64,000 nucleotides of DNA. Origin: Diadophis punctatus similis. Its lineage: Eukaryota; Chordata; Lepidosauria; Squamata; Dipsadidae. Of the stretch, positions 34,480-45,339 are shown in pieces. A program made the translations under genes and the position numbers. Below the pieces are notes generated by a model, which saw only the letters and a program-made list of their open reading frames with translations, made no database searches and was not told the DNA's origin. Every line of letters starts with the position of its first letter. The first letter of the stretch is position 1. The DNA lies in assembly GCA_023053685.1 (NCBI GenBank), contig JALIGW010000002.1:255120739-255184738 (forward strand), given 5' to 3'.

Positions 34480-35265
34480 GAAAAAGAAACGCCAATTATT
34501 AGAAAGTGGAATTCAGCCACTGAGCGACCTTCACCCAACCTGCCCGGAGCTCCAAGCGGCTCATCCCAGCGCAGGGCCCAGGTCCCCCCCGAGCAGGGCC
34601 GGGAAGGAGGCAGCTGGAGAGGCCGCCCCTCTTCTCTCCCCCTCCGGAGACAGGATCGGGCCCTCGGGGAGCCTGGTGCGAATCCTGCCTCCTCCTCGCC
34701 CGGCTTCTCTCCTCTCTTGCTGGGCCTGAGGAAGGCCGACCCTCCTCTTCCCCCACTCGGGCTCTTCCACGGACACAGGGCAGGAAGATAGCCCAGGATC
34801 ATCGCCACCTTCCTGGCATCCCCGCTTCTTCCGCTCCCCCCTGCAGGGAGAGGGCGGCAGGGGAGAATGGGACCCGGGGTTGAAGCCGGAGGAGGTCCGG
34901 GCGCGGGTCTCCCCCTCCTCCGCCTCCCTTTGCCCGGGAGGAGCCCCCCCCCTCACCCGGTGCACGTCTGGATCTCTCCCCGCCAGACTCTCCCGCAGCC
35001 TCTCCGCCTCCTGCGGACCCCCAGGGGTTAAGGAGAGCGAGTTCGGCGCCCTAGAGCGGCGTAAGCGTTTCTGATGTCACTCCCTTCGCAGCTTCCTCTG
35101 GAAAGGCAGCTGTGATATTTGCCCTCCAGTGGATCAATAGGGAAGCAACTGGTGTTCCCCTCTCTCTTGGCGGAGCGCGCCCCCTGGTGGACTTGCCGCA
35201 AAGTGCCAGGATTGTAGAAAGGGCGGGAAAGAGGAGCGCGTCTGAGAGGAAGGGAGAGGACAGGG
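34480..35265 (-). promoter_or_regulatory. ZNF unit B CpG-rich promoter block
   Basis: Homologous to 21770-22290 and 44330-45040: GCCCGGAGC, TCCGGAGACAGGATCGGG, GGGCGGGAAAGAGGAGCGC. It is the longest of the three. It ends abruptly at about 35275 where a duplicated repeat segment begins. Confidence 0.65.
35177..35190 (-). promoter_or_regulatory. CTCF-like core motif, unit B
   Basis: GCGCCCCCTGGTGG, same position relative to GGGCGGGAAAGAGG as in units A and C. Confidence 0.65.
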
Positions 35266-35274
35266 ATGATGGGA

Positions 35275-36407
35275 TCCGGCCTGCAATATGGTTGGATATG
35301 GCCCGCGGGGCCACCCTGCTCTATCCAATGCGAAGAGGAAACATGCCAGCAGTTTGGGGAGTGGCGTCAATCTGTGGCCATGCCCATCGAGTCAGCCACA
35401 CCCACCCAGTCGGCTATGCCCCCCCTCCCAAGGTCGACCACAGCCCTGATGCGGCCTTCAATGAAATTGAGTTTGACACCCCTGGTCTAGGGAGATTCCC
35501 ATTGACCCAGATCAAGGTGCTTTTTCCAAAAGGCAACTGGATTTTGTTTTTGTTTTTTCCATTGGAAAACATTTTTTTTAGGGAATGGAAAGACTGCAAA
35601 GAATATAAATTCTTCTGTTTCTCACCAGTCAGTTAAAACTGAGGGAGCTTCTTGGATGAGAAGCAAAATGCTTTTAAGGGGAAAGAGAAACAAGAAAGCC
35701 CAGTTGCTTCTTGGGAAAGAATCATTGGGACTATTGTTTTTGGGAGAAGGCCGCTAGCATTTTAAAATTTATTGTTTGTTTTAATGACATGGAATTAAGG
35801 GAGAGAAGGTAGTATTTTAAAAGCGACAAAGTAAGCATGAAGGGCAGTTTTTCTTAATTGAAAAACAAGGATTGCATTCCCAATGAGAGCAGAGAAGAGC
35901 AACGAAGATTAGGGGACTGGAGACTAAAACATATGAAGAACGGTTGCAGGAACTGGGTATGTCTAGTCTAAGGAAAAGAAGGAGTATGGGGATACCTGAT
36001 TGCAGTGCTCCAATATTTGAGGGGCTGCCATAAAGAAGAGTCAACCTATTTTCCAAAGCACCAGAAGGCAGGACAAGAAGCAATGGATGGAAACTAACCA
36101 AGGAGAGAAGCAACCTGGAATGAAGGAGAAACTTCCCAACAGGGAGAGCAATCAATCAGTGGAACAGCTTGGCTTCATAAATTGTGGGTGCTCCATCACT
36201 GGAGGTTTTAAAGAAGAGACTGGACAGCAATTTGTCTGGAATTTTATAGGGTCTCCTGCTCGAGCAGGGGGTTGGACTAGAAGACCTCCAAGGTCCCTTC
36301 CAACTCTGATGTTCTATGTTCTCAGAGGTTGGGAAATGGGGGAAAAACAACGAAGCACTGTGAACGAAGGTGTGTCACTCGTAGCAAACATCTGGAAAGC
36401 ATTTTTC
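35275..36407. repeat. Duplicated segment, copy 1 (empty-site version)
   Basis: Matches 57493-57829, 58533-58924 and 62095-62530 closely, but lacks the MITE and the hAT found there. The left part is the remaining end of a hAT (ATTGAGTTTGACACCCCTG, then GTCTAGGG). It contains a CR1 3' end at 35888-36323. Confidence 0.85.
35888..36323 (+). mobile_element. CR1 LINE 3' end
   Basis: Encodes degraded ORF2 end (SVEQLGFINCGCSITGGFKE) and ends GTTGGACTAGAAGACCTCC, AAGGTCCCTTCCAACTCTGA. Confidence 0.88.
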
Positions 36408-36705
36408 TTGAAGACTGCTACCCCAACTGCGTTTGGCCATCAAACATCCCCAGATCCTTGAACAAAAGGAATGGTTTCCAGACTGTTCATCATCTTGGAA
36501 GCACTTGCCTATGAATTCCCTTCAGTTTTCCTCTCTCCTTTCTGAACTGTGATGCCCAGAAGTGAACAAAAGATTTGGACTTCTGCTCTTGTTAACTGCA
36601 CCCCAAGATTGCCTTTTCCTTTTTAGCTGCTGCACCACATTGCAGATCTCTTTCACATATACTACCACCAACCATTTCCTCCCACCGACGCGCCCTCCTC
36701 CTCTA

Positions 36706-36945
36706 GAGCCGAGGTGGTGCAGTGGTTAAATGCAGCACTGCAGGCTACTGCTAGTTCAGTAGTTCAGCAGTTCAAATCTCATCGGCTCAAGGTTGACTCA
36801 GCCTTCCATCCTTCTGAGGTCGGTAAAATGAGGACCCAGATTGTTGGGGGCAATATGCTGAACTCTGTAAACCGCTTAGAGAGGGCTGTAAAGCACTATG
36901 AAGCGGTATATAAGTCTAAGTGCTATTGTTATTGCTATTGCTAAT
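36706..36945 (+). mobile_element. tRNA-derived SINE, near complete
   Basis: The best preserved SINE copy: head GAGGTGGTGCAGTGGTTAAA, B-box-like CAGTTCAAATCTC, body GGTTGACTCAGCCTTCCATC and GGTAAAATGAGGACCCAGAT, tail GCGGTATATAAGTCTAAGTG with (CTATTG)n. Pol III promoter boxes in a tRNA-like head. Confidence 0.88.
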
Positions 36946-36966
36946 TGTGCTATAGAACCGGGTAAG

Positions 36967-37208
36967 TGTTGCAGTTTACGTAGCAAAATAAATCAGAAGC
37001 TTCACAAGATAACTGCATTTTGCTGATTCAAATAACTTCTTTATAAACAGAACAAAAGATTTCTACAATACCGCATGTTCTTTCACAGACATCGTGGCAA
37101 GATGTTTTCACACCAAAGTATAATGGAGAACTGACTAAACCACGCCCTTCTTCTTCCTAAGTTTCTGGACATGCTCAGTCAACACTTCAGCCCTCCCAGT
37201 ATTCATGC
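36967..37208 (-). mobile_element. Diverged solo LTR of the Copia-1 family
   Basis: Aligns with the Copia-1 LTR: AATAAATCAGAAGCTTCA, AACTGCATTTTGCTGATTC, AAACCACGCCCTTCTTCTTC. Differences and a deletion near the 3' side show it is much older than Copia-1. No internal sequence adjoins it. Confidence 0.85.
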
Positions 37209-37345
37209 TTAAGTGATCATCCAAGGACCCTTTCACAGTTTCTAGTTTTGAGACAGGTCTCATGTAATCTGTTTTTCCTGCCCAGGTGTAAAATGTTCCT
37301 TTTCTCCACATTAAATTCCATTTTGTTGGATTCAACCTTGTCTCA
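37209..37345 (-). mobile_element. CR1 fragment
   Basis: Reverse complement of the CR1 segment seen at 20-110 (GATCATCCAAGGACCCTTTC; CTGCCCAGGTGTAAAATG). Confidence 0.75.
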
Positions 37346-37394
37346 TTTGGATCCGAAAGGCACACTATACATACCAATTAAAAATCTATAGAGA

Positions 37395-37612
37395 CGTGGG
37401 TCAGTGGTTAGAATGCTGTACTATAGGCTAATTGCGCACAGTCAGGAGTTTGATTCTGACAGGCTCATGGTTGAATTCCTTCTTCGGTGGGTAAAATGAG
37501 GACTCAGATTTCTGGGGTGCATATGCTGACTTTGTAAAGTGCTCAAAGAGTGCTGTAAAGCATTGTGGAGTGGTATATAAGTCTAAGTGGAATTGTTATT
37601 ACTATATAGTTT
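37395..37612 (+). mobile_element. tRNA-derived SINE at 3' end of ZNF unit C
   Basis: Same SINE and position as in units A and B: TGGGTCAGTGGTTAGAATGC, GGAGTTTGATTCTGACAGG, GGTATATAAGTCTAAGTGG. Its tail encodes the last residues and stop of unit C. Confidence 0.88.
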
Positions 37613-39669
37613 CGCCCGAGCGTGGATCCTTTTATGAGAAGACAGACTACGATTCCGAGCAAATGTCTTTCCACACTCCATGCATTTATACCGCTTCTCC
37701 CCTGAGTGGATCCTCTTATGGGAAAGAAGACTACCTCTTTGAGCAAAAGTCTTTCCACACTCCATGCATTTATATGGTTTCTCCCCTGTGTGGATCCTTT
37801 TATGAGAAGAAAGATATCTATTCTGAGCAAAGCTCGCTCCACATTCCATGCATTTATATGGATTCTCTCCTGTGTGGATCCTCTTATGGGAAATAAGAGT
37901 ACCTCTTTGAGAAAAGGACTTTCCACACTCCATGCATTTATACGGCTCCTCTCCCGTGTGGAGCCTTTTGTGTTTTCTGAAGTCACTGTTATGAGCAAAG
38001 CGCTTTCCACACTCCATGCATGTATATGGTTTCTCCCCTGTGTGGATCCTCTTATGTGAAATAAGAGTACCTTTTTGAGAAAAGGACTTTCCACACTCCA
38101 TGCATTTATACGGCTTCTCCCCTGTGTGGATCCTCATATGGCAATTAAGACTAGTTCTTCGAGAAAAGGTTTTTCCACACTCCACACATTTAAATGGCTT
38201 ATCCCCCGTGTGGATTCTTTTGTGTATTATTAGGTGACAGTTATGAGCAAAGGTCTTTCCACACTCCATGCATTTATACGGCTTCTGCCCTGTGTGAATC
38301 TTCTTATGGGAAATAAGAGTATCTCTTTGAGCAAAGGTCTTTCCACACTCCATGCATTTATACGGCTTCTCCCCTGTGTGGATCTTTTTGTGTATTCTTA
38401 GATCATTGCTATGAGCAAAAACCTTTCCACATTCCATGCATTTAAATGGATTCTCCCTGTGGAACCTTTTGTGTATTCTTAGGTAACTGCTATGAGAAAA
38501 AGTCTTTCCACAATCCATGCAATTATACGGCTTCTTCCCTGTGTGGATCCTCCGATGGGAAATAAGAGGTCCCCTTTGAGCAAAGGTCTTTCCACACTCC
38601 ATGCATTTAAATGGCTTCTCCCCTGTGTGGATCATCTTATGTAAAATAAGATGATATCTTTGAGCAAAGGTCTTTCCACACTCCATGCATTTAAATGGTT
38701 TTTCCCCTGTGTGGATTCTTTTGTGTATTCTTAGGGAACCGTTAAGAGCAAAGGTCTTTCCACAAGCCATGCATTTAAATGGCTTCTCCCCTGTGTGGAT
38801 CTTCTTATGGTGAATAAGACTACCACTTTGAGCAAAGGTCTTTCCACACTCCATACATTTATAGGGCTTCTCCCCTGTGTGGATCCTCTTATGGGAAATA
38901 AGACTACCTCTTTGAGAAAAGGACTTTCCACACTCCATGCATTTATACGGCTTCTCCCCTGTGTGGTTCCTCATATGGCAATTAAGACTATATCGTCGAG
39001 AAAAGGTTTTTCCACACTCCACGCATTTAAATGTCCTATCCCCCTTGTGGATCTTTTTGTGTATTCTTAGATCATTGCTATGAGAAAAAGTCTTTCCACA
39101 TTCCATGCATTTAAATGGATTCTCCGTGTGGAACCTTTTGTGTATTCTTAGGTAACTGCTATGAGAAAAAGTCTTTCCACACTCCATGCATTTATACGGT
39201 TTCTTCCCTGTGTGGATCCTTTCATGGGACGTAAGTTGCCTGCTTGTTCTAAAACATGTTCCACATTCCAAACAGTTGTAAGGCTTCTCTTTTGTGTCAA
39301 TCACTTTTTGAGATGTAAGGAACTTATTTCCAAGAGAAGGAATGAATGTCCCATTGTATTTTTGTCCGTTGTGTCTACTTACAGCATCTTCTCCTTTGTT
39401 TTGGCTTAAATAGTGTTCTTTTACTTGTAATTTAGCTTTGATTGGCTTCATACTTTTACCAATATATTTTTTCCTTATTTTCTCCTGTTGGGCAAGAAAG
39501 TCCTGCATTGGAGCATCGGTGGAAGATGAGCTTTCCTGATTCCAATCATTTGACTGGTTTCTGTCATGGGTTTCTAGTTCCATTTGAATTCCAAACTTCT
39601 CCATTCCATCTTTAGCATTGATCACTTGGAACAGTTCACAGGAATCTTGATTCTCCTGCCCATTATTAC
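37583..39669 (-). CDS. ZNF unit C, terminal exon: 20 C2H2 fingers
   Basis: Last exon of the third zinc-finger gene. The acceptor TTTGAAG then GTAATAATGG and the spacer ([19 protein letters not shown]) match units A and B. It encodes 20 fingers, all with both Cys and both His. Fingers 2-3 and 10-11 have a short linker (TENPFKC, RENPFKC) in place of TGEKPYKC. Finger block 2-5 (SHSSYLRIHKRFH ... SRRYSLNCHMR) is repeated at 10-15, showing internal block duplication. The frame ends ...HARAKLYSNNNST with its stop in the SINE tail. It appears intact. Confidence 0.93.
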
Positions 39670-41031
39670 CTTCAAAGTAAAAGAGAAATGAAAATGATAA
39701 CAAGCTTAGGAAAGAAAATCAAACTGTACAAACTGAAATGAATTTCACTCTGAATTTTTCTGAAATTGCATTAGGTTTTATGATTGCATGCTTACAGTGG
39801 TGTGATAGAGACAGGATGATTTCTATATTCATGAGTCCTGAAAGCTCCCAACAATGAGACTTTGGAGCGAAGTCCCTTGCTTGAAGCCTCCCATTGGCTT
39901 GTAAACGCTCTCCACACTGAGAATGAAACGGTTGGGAGGTTTCAAGAATGGCTATTTCACTGACCCAAAGTTTCATCGGCTTGCAAGGACATTTTGGATA
40001 GATCTGATACAGGCTTCTGTTTGCAGAGAACGGAGGCCTAAACTATTTTAGTGCGAGATCACACAAGACCAGAAGTGAAAGATCTCACACTAATGGTCTG
40101 ATGGGATCTTGCACTGCAGTAATTTAGGCCTGTGTTCCCTACAAACTGAGGACTGCACGAGATCCAGCGGACAAGTCTTTGAAAACGAAGAGGCCTTCCC
40201 TTTGTTTCCAAAGTATTTTGCCCTGGATCTCATGAAGGCCTTGGTTAGCAGAGAACAAAAGCCTAAAGTACTGTAGTGCGAGATCATGTGAGATCAGTAG
40301 TGCCAGATTTCCCACTATTGATCTTGCGTATCTCTCACTACTTTAGGCCTCTTTTTTCTGCAAATGCACCCAAGCAGGCAAAGGAATCGACGGCTTGGTA
40401 CATCCTCGTAACGTAAATCCCAACAGGGTGGGATGGGGGTAAAGATAGGGTGATTGTTGTTGCAATGCATCTACTGTCATTTGTAAATGTGAATGACGGC
40501 TGTGGTGTTGTAACATTCGTAATTTCAAGACTTTAAAGTCTTAAGTACTTGGGAGAGTACTTGGGAGAGGGATAACTTGGAATTATCGCTCAGTGAACTG
40601 TTGTAACTCGGGGATCACCTGTACCCAAGGATGCTCTGAGTCAAACTTCATTAGGACTTTGTTCTTGAATTGGATTGGGAGAATGCTCTTCCATGGCCGG
40701 AGTGTGAGAGTTCTGTTCTCACACAATTTGGGGAGGTTTCAGAATACAAATGACAACACATTCTTCTCACATGACCTCCAGAGGACACATAAAAGCATAC
40801 CTCATTCTTTTCAGCCTCCAGAGATAATTTCAAACAGAAATGGAAAAATACAGATAAGGAATCTGTAAAAGCATCTAAGCAAAGAGAAATTGACCCTTCC
40901 TTGGAATAAATGAAGGCCAGATACTTTCCTTTCCCTTTCCGGGAGATGATATCTGATTAGTGAATTTTAAATAAAAAGTAACTATAATCTGTCTTCTTGA
41001 ACTCTCTGATTGGGGACTAGAAATCTCTTAC
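39670..41031 (-). other. Unit C intron between KRAB and finger exons
   Basis: Least interrupted version of the shared intron: the 39855-40860 blocks match units A and B without large insertions, so it approximates the ancestral structure. No coding signal. Confidence 0.7.
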
Positions 41032-41161
41032 CCAGAGAGACCACGTTCCTATGGTTTTCAAGCATGACTTCCCAATGCAGCGCTTTTTGGTCAGGATCCA
41101 GCTGAGACCATTCCTCCTCAGAGAAATACACAGCCACCTCCTCGAAGGACACAAGACTCCC
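41032..41161 (-). CDS. ZNF unit C, KRAB A-box exon
   Basis: 130-bp minus-strand exon encoding [34 protein letters not shown] and RNVVSLG, with TTCAG acceptor and CTGG/GTAAGAG donor. Phase 0 in, phase 1 out. Same EEVAVYF and MLENH variants as unit A. Confidence 0.9.
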
Positions 41162-42330
41162 CTGAACACAGAAAAAAGAACAGAAGAGGAGGATTCGCAA
41201 GATCTGTTCAACTTCATCAATGATTTAGACAAGAGGATAGAAGGGGAACTCATCAAATTTGCAGACAAGACCAAATGGACAGGAATACCAACAGTCTACA
41301 AGATAGGCTCAAGATATAGAAGGATTGACAGATGGACACCTTCTAACAAAATTCAATGGTGAGAATTTTAATGTGCTACATTTAGGGAAAAACCCCAAAT
41401 GAACTGGCATAGAATAGGTGATACCTGGCTCAAAAGTAGTAACTGGAACAGGGATCTTGAAGTCCTAGTGGACAATAGCTTAAATGTGAACCAGCAATGT
41501 GCTACAGTTGCCAAAAAACAAAACCCAAGAGAATCATAGGCTGCATTAAGAGAGGGATAGGATCAAGATCACATGAAGTGTTAGTACCACTTTATAATGC
41601 CTTGGTAAGACCACACTTAGGAACATTTACATCAGTGGTTCCCAAAGTGGGCGGTACTGCCCCCCAGGGGGCAGTGGGAACCCTTAGGGGGGCGGTGAGA
41701 GGCAAGGTTGGTGACGGGGGGGCGGTGAGAGGGGCCAGGGGGGCGGTAGGTGGTTTGCCATGCTTTTGCACTTGAAGCTTCCTCGCTCTTGTGTGGAGGG
41801 CAGCCCATTTTGAAAGAAAACGCAAGATGTTTTCTTTCAGAATGGGCTGCCCTGCACACAAGAAATTGGAATGCGACGGAATTACAAGTGCTAGGTATGA
41901 TGCCCGTCTCATGGCCCGCCCAGCCCCCGCTCAGCCCCCGCCCAGGCTCCGCTCCGCTCCACCCCGCATGACTGGTCACCCCAAACTGTGTCCCACTGCG
42001 CGACGGGCGTCCTACCTAGCCCTTGAAGCTCTCTCGTGTTCCTCGCTCTTGTGTGCAGGGCAGCCCATTCTGAACGAAAACGCGAGATGTTTTCTTTCAG
42101 AATGGGCTGCCCTGCACACAAGAGCATGGAATGCGACAGAGTTACAAGTGCTAGGTACTGAGCGCGGCACAGCGATGAGGGAAGCCGACCGCTACTGAAG
42201 CTGCTCAGGCGAGCGCTCGCAGACCCACGGGAAGGCCCTGGTGCGGAACCTGCGCGTGCACGGACTTTCCCGCCCGGCGTCCCCAGCGCCTAGCAACCCG
42301 GCGTGTGCAATTCAGCGGCTCCCCTCCAGC

Positions 42331-42529
42331 ATGACGCACCCGCGGATCTCAGCCCAGCTGCCCCCCGACATTGACCCCACCAAGGCACCTGTGGCCTTCA
42401 GCCGCCGAGGTCTCCCCAAGCTCAATGAAGAGCTGCAGCACCCTGAGCTGCTGACGTAGCAGCTGGCCTTGATGGCTCTCTGCGACCTGGTGCACGACCC
42501 GGAGAACGCTTACCAAGCCATCGGCCTGG
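42331..42529 (+). pseudogene. RSPH14: Captured first coding exon resembling RSPH14 (RTDR1)
   Basis: ATG at 42331 opens [18 protein letters not shown], then [19 protein letters not shown] and, after an in-frame TAG at 42457-42459, [26 protein letters not shown] splice donor follows at 42529. From memory this resembles the N-terminus of the radial-spoke, armadillo-type protein RSPH14; that identification is recall and not a search. The CpG-rich 180 bases before the ATG look like its promoter and 5' UTR. The stop codon shows that it is a non-functional captured copy inside a hAT. Confidence 0.55.
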
Positions 42530-42559
42530 GTGAGCGGCGGCGGCGGCGGCCTGGCCATG

Positions 42560-42716
42560 GCTGGCAGGAGGGAAGAAGGAAAGAAAAAGGAAAGAAAGAA
42601 AGAGAGAGGGAGGAAGGAAGACAGAAAGAAAGAAAGAAAGAAAGAACGATGGTAGGAAGGAAGGAAGATAGATAGATAGAAAAAGAAAGGAGGGAGGGAA
42701 GATGGAAAGAAAGAAA

Positions 42717-42772
<56 letters not shown>

Positions 42773-43296
42773 AAAATGGTAGGTAGGAAGGAAGGCAGAA
42801 AAAGAAAGGAGGGAGGGGAGGGAAGGGAGGGAAGAAGGAAAGAAAGAAAGAAAGAGGGAGGAAGGCAGAAAAAAAGAAATATGGTAGAAAGGAAGGAAAA
42901 TAGACAGAAAAAGAAAGGAGGGAGGGAAGAAGGAAAGAAAAAGGAAAGAAAGAGAAAGAAAGATGGTAGGAAGAAAGGAAGGAATGCAGATGGTAGGAAG
43001 GAAGGAAGACAGACAGAAAAAGAAAGGAGGGAGGGAAGGGAAGGAAAGAAAAAGGAAAGAAAGGGAGGGAGGGAGGAAGAAAGAAATATGGTAGAAAGGA
43101 AGGAAGACAGACAGAAAGAAAAACATGGTAGGAAGGAAGACAGACAGACAAAGAAAAGATGGTAGGAAGGAAGGAAGACAGACAGAAAGAAAGAAAAGAA
43201 AGAAAGAAAAAGAAAGATGGTAGGAAGAAAGACAGAAAGAAAAAGAAAGAAAGAAGGGGGAAGGTAGAGAAGAAAGAAAGAACGAAAGAAAGACTT
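42560..43296 (+). repeat. Polypurine (GAAA/GGAA)n tract
   Basis: About 730 bases almost purely A and G on the plus strand, with interspersed ATGGTAGGAAGG units about every 60-100 bases. It begins within 40 bases of the captured exon's splice donor. Confidence 0.95.
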
Positions 43297-43703
43297 ATGA
43301 CCACAATTGAGCCTAACATTTTGGTTGCTAAGCAAGAGTGTTGTTAAGTGAGTTTCACCACACTTTACAAGTTGGCCACGCCCACCTGGTCACCTGACCA
43401 CTAAGCCACGCCCACCTGAGGGGGTGAGTTGGGGGGCGGTGAGGATGAGTTTGTAGCACCAAGGGGGCGGTGGACTGAAAAAGTTTGGGAACCACTGCTC
43501 TAGAAAGAGTGAAGAGAAGAGCAACTAAGATTACTTTCAATAGGAGGGAGAAAGAAAGAAGCAGAATTAATGTTCATCACACGACATAAAATTCATTCTA
43601 ATATTGGGAAGAAAAACCTCAAAGCCCCCAATATCCATCAGTGAGAGTGAGAATACAATGGAACAATGTTAAATACATTCTCTATTCTCTTTTGAGCTCT
43701 CAC

Positions 43704-44117
43704 CTGAAACTCGACCTGCTCCTTCTGCTCCTCCACCTGACTCAGGAGGAAGCCTTCCACCAGGGCCACTGCCTGGGAACTGGTCTCTGCTCCATACTCC
43801 CGCACCCAGTTCTCCATCTCTGGTGGCAGGAGAGCCAGGAACTGCTCCAGAACCACCAGGTCCAGCATCTGGGCTTTGGTGTGCTTTTCTGATCTCAGCC
43901 ATTCCCTACTAAAGTCATGGAGTCGGCTGCAAAATCCTCGAGGACCCTCACCCTCCCAGTATTGCATGAACTTCCAGGGCTGAACTTCTGAAGGGAGGAT
44001 GGTTTCCTCCTCCAGGATCTTCTGCCCAGTTCCTGTCCAGAGCTTCCCAACCTTCCCAGGCTGAACAGCTGAAGGGCCTTTTCCTGTTCTCTGCTTTCCC
44101 AAAGGTTGTGTCTCCAT
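43704..44117 (-). CDS. ZNF unit C, SCAN-domain exon
   Basis: First coding exon; ATG at 44117-44115 ([14 protein letters not shown]). SCAN motifs: [53 protein letters not shown] and [19 protein letters not shown]. Donor TTTCAG before GTGAGAG, phase 0. As in unit A an in-frame extension lies upstream ([16 protein letters not shown]), with a likely acceptor (CTTGCAG) near 44225. Confidence 0.85.
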
Positions 44118-44329
44118 CCTTTCTCTGTCCTGCAGAGCAACTCCAAATGGGTCCAAGGACTCTTGTGGGTCTCCAGATGCCTTTTCCTTCACAGGACCAT
44201 TTCTGGTGCGGCAGGACTGATCACTGCAAGTTCTTCCGCTCTCTTTTTGTCCCCAAGAGAAAAATTTGGCTTGCAAAGATCACAAATGGCTTCCAGTTTC
44301 TGTATCTGAGATGGAAAGAAAAAGAAACG

Positions 44330-45040
44330 CCAATTATTAGAAAGTGGAATTCAGCCACTGAGCGACCTTCACCCAACCTGCCCGGAGCCCCAAGCGGCTC
44401 ATCCCAGCGCAGGGCCCAGGTCCCCCCGAGCAGGGCCGGGAAGGAGGCAGTTGGAGAGGCCGCCCCGCTTCTCTCCCCCTCCGGAGACAGGATCGGGCCC
44501 TCGGGGAGCCTGGTGCGAATCCTGCCTCCTCCTCGCCCGGCTTCTCTCCTCTCCTGCTGGGCCTCCGCAAGGCCGACCCTCCCCTCCCCCCAATAGGGCT
44601 CTTCCCCGGACACGGTTAAGGGAAGGGACCCCCGCTTCCCCCTGCATGGAGAGGGCGGCTCAGGAGCATGGGACACGGGGTGGAAGCCGGAGGAGGGCCG
44701 GGCGCGGGTCTCTCCTTTCTCCGCCTCGCTTTGTATGGGAAGAGCCCCCAACTCACCCGGGGCACGTCTGGATCTCCCCCCACCAGACTCTCCCGCAGCC
44801 TCTCCGCCTCCTACGAAGCTCCAGGGGTTAAGGAGAGCGAGTGCGGCGTCCTAGAGGGGCAAGCGTCCTAGAGGCAGCCGTGACGTTCGCCCTCTAGTGG
44901 GCCAATGGGGAAGCGCCTGACATTCCCTTCTCTTGGCGAGGGCGCCCCCTGGTGGATTTGGCGCATAGCGCCAGGATTGTTGAAAGGGCGGGAAAGAGGA
45001 GCGCGTCTGAGGGGAAGGGAGAGAGCAGGGATTATGGGCA
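44330..45040 (-). promoter_or_regulatory. ZNF unit C CpG-rich promoter block
   Basis: Homologous to the unit A and B blocks: GCCCGGAGCC, CCTCCGGAGACAGGATCGGG, TGACGTTCGCC (CRE-like), GGGCCAATGGGG (NF-Y-like), GGGCGGGAAAGAGGAGCGC. Confidence 0.65.
44942..44955 (-). promoter_or_regulatory. CTCF-like core motif, unit C
   Basis: GCGCCCCCTGGTGG; third exact copy in the cluster, same orientation as the others. Confidence 0.65.
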
Positions 45041-45111
45041 AAGGCCCCTCTCAGTGGTTCCCTGTCAGACAAAGGCTTCAACGTCTCCATCCCCCTTTGT
45101 TTCCTGTCCAA

Positions 45112-45190
45112 TTATTCTATTCTATTCTATTCTATTCTATTCTATTCTATTCTATTCTATTCTATTCTATTCTATTCTATTCTATTCTAA
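45112..45190 (+). repeat. (TTCTA)n pentanucleotide microsatellite
   Basis: About 15 TTCTA units between the unit C promoter and its conserved upstream flank. Absent from the equivalent place in unit A. Confidence 0.97.
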
Positions 45191-45339
45191 GATGGGACAC
45201 AGACAGGGAAGCCACAATCAGAAAAATGGAGATTTCTATGGTGTTTTATTTCTTTAATTCAATATATACAGCTGCCCTTCTCATGGTTCTGGGTGCCTAA
45301 GAATAATTGGAAACGCTGAGTGGCTGCTTGTGACCATGC

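Larger units (their letters stand above)
41633..43497. mobile_element. hAT element, copy 1 (GGTTCCCAAAG end type), carrying a host-gene exon
   Basis: Termini CAGTGGTTCCCAAAGTGGG and AAGTTTGGGAACCACTG. No transposase frame. The interior, in order: terminal GGGGGCGGTGAGAGG repeats, a nested foldback (about 41770-42165, with AGGGCAGCCCATT and its complement twice), a CpG-rich segment with a host-gene-like first exon (42331-42529), a (GAAA)-rich tract, and a right end shared with the two larger copies. Confidence 0.85.
41195..43538 (+). mobile_element. CR1 LINE in unit C intron, split by a hAT
   Basis: 41195-41632 reads [20 protein letters not shown] and further RT; it resumes at 43498 (CTCTAGAAAGAGTGAAG). 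About 45 CR1 bases expected between the two parts are missing, so the hAT insertion was accompanied or followed by a deletion. Confidence 0.85.

Noticed and set aside
34499..34965. Arg/Pro/Gly-rich frames in the promoter blocks
   Set aside because: They arise from CpG-rich DNA in many frames on both strands and are not conserved as proteins among the three units.
36706..36945. Possible tRNA gene
   Set aside because: It has A- and B-box-like sequences, but no complete cloverleaf, and the body and tail are repeated elsewhere, so it is a SINE.
42349..43335. 328-codon minus-strand frame
   Set aside because: Low-complexity translation of the polypurine tract running antisense into the captured exon; no domain.
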